NCBI GenBank assembly: GCA_030615435.1
Contig: JAUWZH010000176.1
Location: forward strand, 1-5,674
Origin: Candidatus Brocadiaceae bacterium
GTDB lineage: Bacteria > Planctomycetota > Brocadiia > SM23-32
Length of the DNA: 5,674 nt
Reading direction: 5' to 3'
The number at the start of each line of letters is the position of its first letter. Within the stretch, counting starts at the first letter, position 1. The position numbers were made by a program, and so were the translations under genes. Of the stretch, positions 4,305 through 5,674 are shown one piece after another. The notes beneath the pieces are model-generated. The model was not told where the DNA came from. It searched no databases and was given only the letters and a program-made list of their open reading frames with translations.

Positions 4305-5674
4305 ATGGAACAGAAAAGCGGAATGAGCGGCGCAGAAGTGTTCGGCAGGGGGCAGGAGATCACCTATGACGACTTTGTCATGCTGCCGGGATACATCTCC
4401 TTTCCCCTGAGCGAGGTGCAGCTTGAGACGAAGCTTACTAGGCAAATAACTCTCAAACAACCCCTGGCGAGCTCTCCGATGGACACCGTGACGGAGAGCA
4501 AGATGGCCATCGCCATGGCGCTGCTGGGTGGAATCGGTTTCATCCACTACAACAACACCATCGAAGACCAACTGGCGGAGGTGCGGCGCACGAAGAAATT
4601 CGAGAACGGCTTCATCAGCGATCCCGTCGTGTTGTCCCCCGGGCACAGGATCAGCGACGTTGATCGGGTAAAGGAGAATCACGGCTTCAGCGGTGTGCCG
4701 ATCACCGAGGACGGGAAACTCGGAAGCAAGCTGGTGGGCATCGTCACGCGCAGAGACATAGACTTCGAGCCGGACCGCAGCAGACGCCTCGATGAGGTGA
4801 TGAGCACCGACCTGGTCACGGCCCCGCAGGGCATAACGCTCGCCGAGGGCAACCGGATTCTGAAGGAGAGCAAGAAGGGCAAACTGCCCATCGTGGACGT
4901 GGAAGGCCGGCTGGTCTCGCTGATGAGCCGCACGGACATGCGCAAGAATCAAGATTTCCCCCTCGCCAGCAAGGGCCCCTCCAAGCAGCTCATGGTCGGC
5001 GCCGCCGTGGGCACGCGTGAGGCCGACAGGGAGCGCCTGGAGGCCCTCGCCGAGGCCGGACTCGACGTGGTCGTCTTCGACAGTGCTCAGGGATACTCCT
5101 CCTACCAGGTCGAGATGATAAGGTGGGCCCGCAAACAGTTTCCCGACATCCAGATCATCGGCGGCAACGTCGTTACCTGCGAGCAGTGCCGGGGACTCAT
5201 CGAGGCCGGTGTGGACGCACTTCGGGTGGGGATGGGTTCCGGCTCCATCTGTATTACCCAGGAGACCGTAGCGGTCGGCCGCTCCCAGGCAAGCGCCGTC
5301 TACGAATGCGCTCGTGAAGCCGGCCAGCACGACGTCCCGGTGCTGGCGGACGGGGGCATTACCTCGATCGGTCACATCGCCCGGGCCCTCGCCATCGGGG
5401 CCTCGACGGCGATGGTAGGTTCGCTGCTCGCCGGCACGGAGGAGGCGCCCGGAGAATACTTCTACGAGGGCGGCGTGCGCCTGAAACGCTACCGGGGAAT
5501 GGGCTCCCGGGAGGCGATGGAGCAGGGCGGGGACAGGCGCTACCTCACCGAGGACCAGCCCATCAAGGTCGCTCAGGGGGTCAGCGGGGCAGTGGTGGAC
5601 AAGGGGTCCGTGGTGGATTACGTCCCCTATCTGATGCAGGGGGTCAGGCACGCGATGCAGGACATGGGCTGCCG
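4305..5674 (+). CDS. guaB: Inosine-5'-monophosphate dehydrogenase (3' truncated by window)
   Basis: GuaB oxidises IMP to XMP with NAD+, the committing step of guanine nucleotide synthesis, in the cytoplasm as a tetramer or octamer. The frame is open from the ATG at 4305 to the edge: 456 full codons, so roughly the last 40-60 residues are missing. The TIM barrel starts with YDDFVMLPGY (21-30) and SSPMDTVTE (56-64). A tandem CBS (Bateman) module fills about 105-220. The barrel resumes at VGAAVGT (231-237), with FDSAQG (258-263), IIGGNVVT (284-291), the catalytic loop GSGSICITQE (311-320, nucleophile Cys316), VLADGGI (346-352) and GASTAMVGSLLAG (365-377). The flap Arg412-Tyr413 needed for XMP hydrolysis is present. 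Many signatures (ITQE after the cysteine, SKKGKLPIVD, DFPLASK, IKVAQGVSGAV) match eukaryotic IMPDH as I recall it, rather than the E. coli type (CTTR, KLVPEGIEG). A good Shine-Dalgarno supports the start. Enzyme identity is essentially certain. Confidence 0.97.
   Translation, partial: MEQKSGMSGAEVFGRGQEITYDDFVMLPGYISFPLSEVQLETKLTRQITLKQPLASSPMDTVTESKMAIAMALLGGIGFIHYNNTIEDQLAEVRRTKKFENGFISDPVVLSPGHRISDVDRVKENHGFSGVPITEDGKLGSKLVGIVTRRDIDFEPDRSRRLDEVMSTDLVTAPQGITLAEGNRILKESKKGKLPIVDVEGRLVSLMSRTDMRKNQDFPLASKGPSKQLMVGAAVGTREADRERLEALAEAGLDVVVFDSAQGYSSYQVEMIRWARKQFPDIQIIGGNVVTCEQCRGLIEAGVDALRVGMGSGSICITQETVAVGRSQASAVYECAREAGQHDVPVLADGGITSIGHIARALAIGASTAMVGSLLAGTEEAPGEYFYEGGVRLKRYRGMGSREAMEQGGDRRYLTEDQPIKVAQGVSGAVVDKGSVVDYVPYLMQGVRHAMQDMGC

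Noticed and set aside
4062..5651. 529-codon open frame on the minus strand opposite guaB
   Set aside because: It is long only because the GC-rich third positions of guaB remove stops on the other strand. The plus-strand protein is unmistakably IMP dehydrogenase.

Overview
This window reads as high-GC bacterial chromosome. It holds four protein-coding genes that I can recognise with confidence, two of them cut by the window edges. The order is: the C-terminal part of an SMC chromosome-condensation ATPase (plus strand, 1-1561); a GAF-domain PP2C/SpoIIE-type (RsbU-like) protein phosphatase (minus strand, 1587-3176); a short SagB-type nitroreductase with an N-terminal membrane or export segment (plus strand, 3389-4087); and most of an IMP dehydrogenase, GuaB (plus strand, 4305 to the right edge). 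The GuaB frame is open through the right edge.

The host is a bacterium with GC-rich codon usage, Shine-Dalgarno-led genes and sigma70-like promoter hexamers. The SMC C-terminus, the stand-alone GAF-PP2C protein and the exported nitroreductase would suit a Planctomycetota-like or other deep-branching environmental lineage. That is a weak inference from general impression, not from a marker. High GC also produces long open frames opposite the real genes, notably opposite the phosphatase and GuaB; these are treated as shadows.

Layout: SMC and the phosphatase converge with only 25 bases between their stop codons and no convincing terminator. The phosphatase and nitroreductase diverge from a 212-base intergenic region. 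Each has a plausible -35/-10 pair with a 17-base spacer, and short inverted repeats sit on the -35 elements. Between the nitroreductase and guaB lie 217 bases holding a weak hairpin at the nitroreductase stop, a reading-frame tail that resembles half of a TPR repeat, a third promoter-like pair (again 17-base spacing), and a strong guaB ribosome binding site.

Functionally this is a mix of housekeeping genes (chromosome segregation, guanine nucleotide synthesis) and signalling or redox genes, not one pathway. The points most worth a second look are the eukaryote-like sequence of the IMP dehydrogenase, a perfect internal Shine-Dalgarno in the nitroreductase that would yield a form without its signal segment, a long non-helical insertion in the SMC arm, and the TPR-like fragment upstream of guaB. 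I found no defence system, CRISPR array, mobile element or RNA gene.
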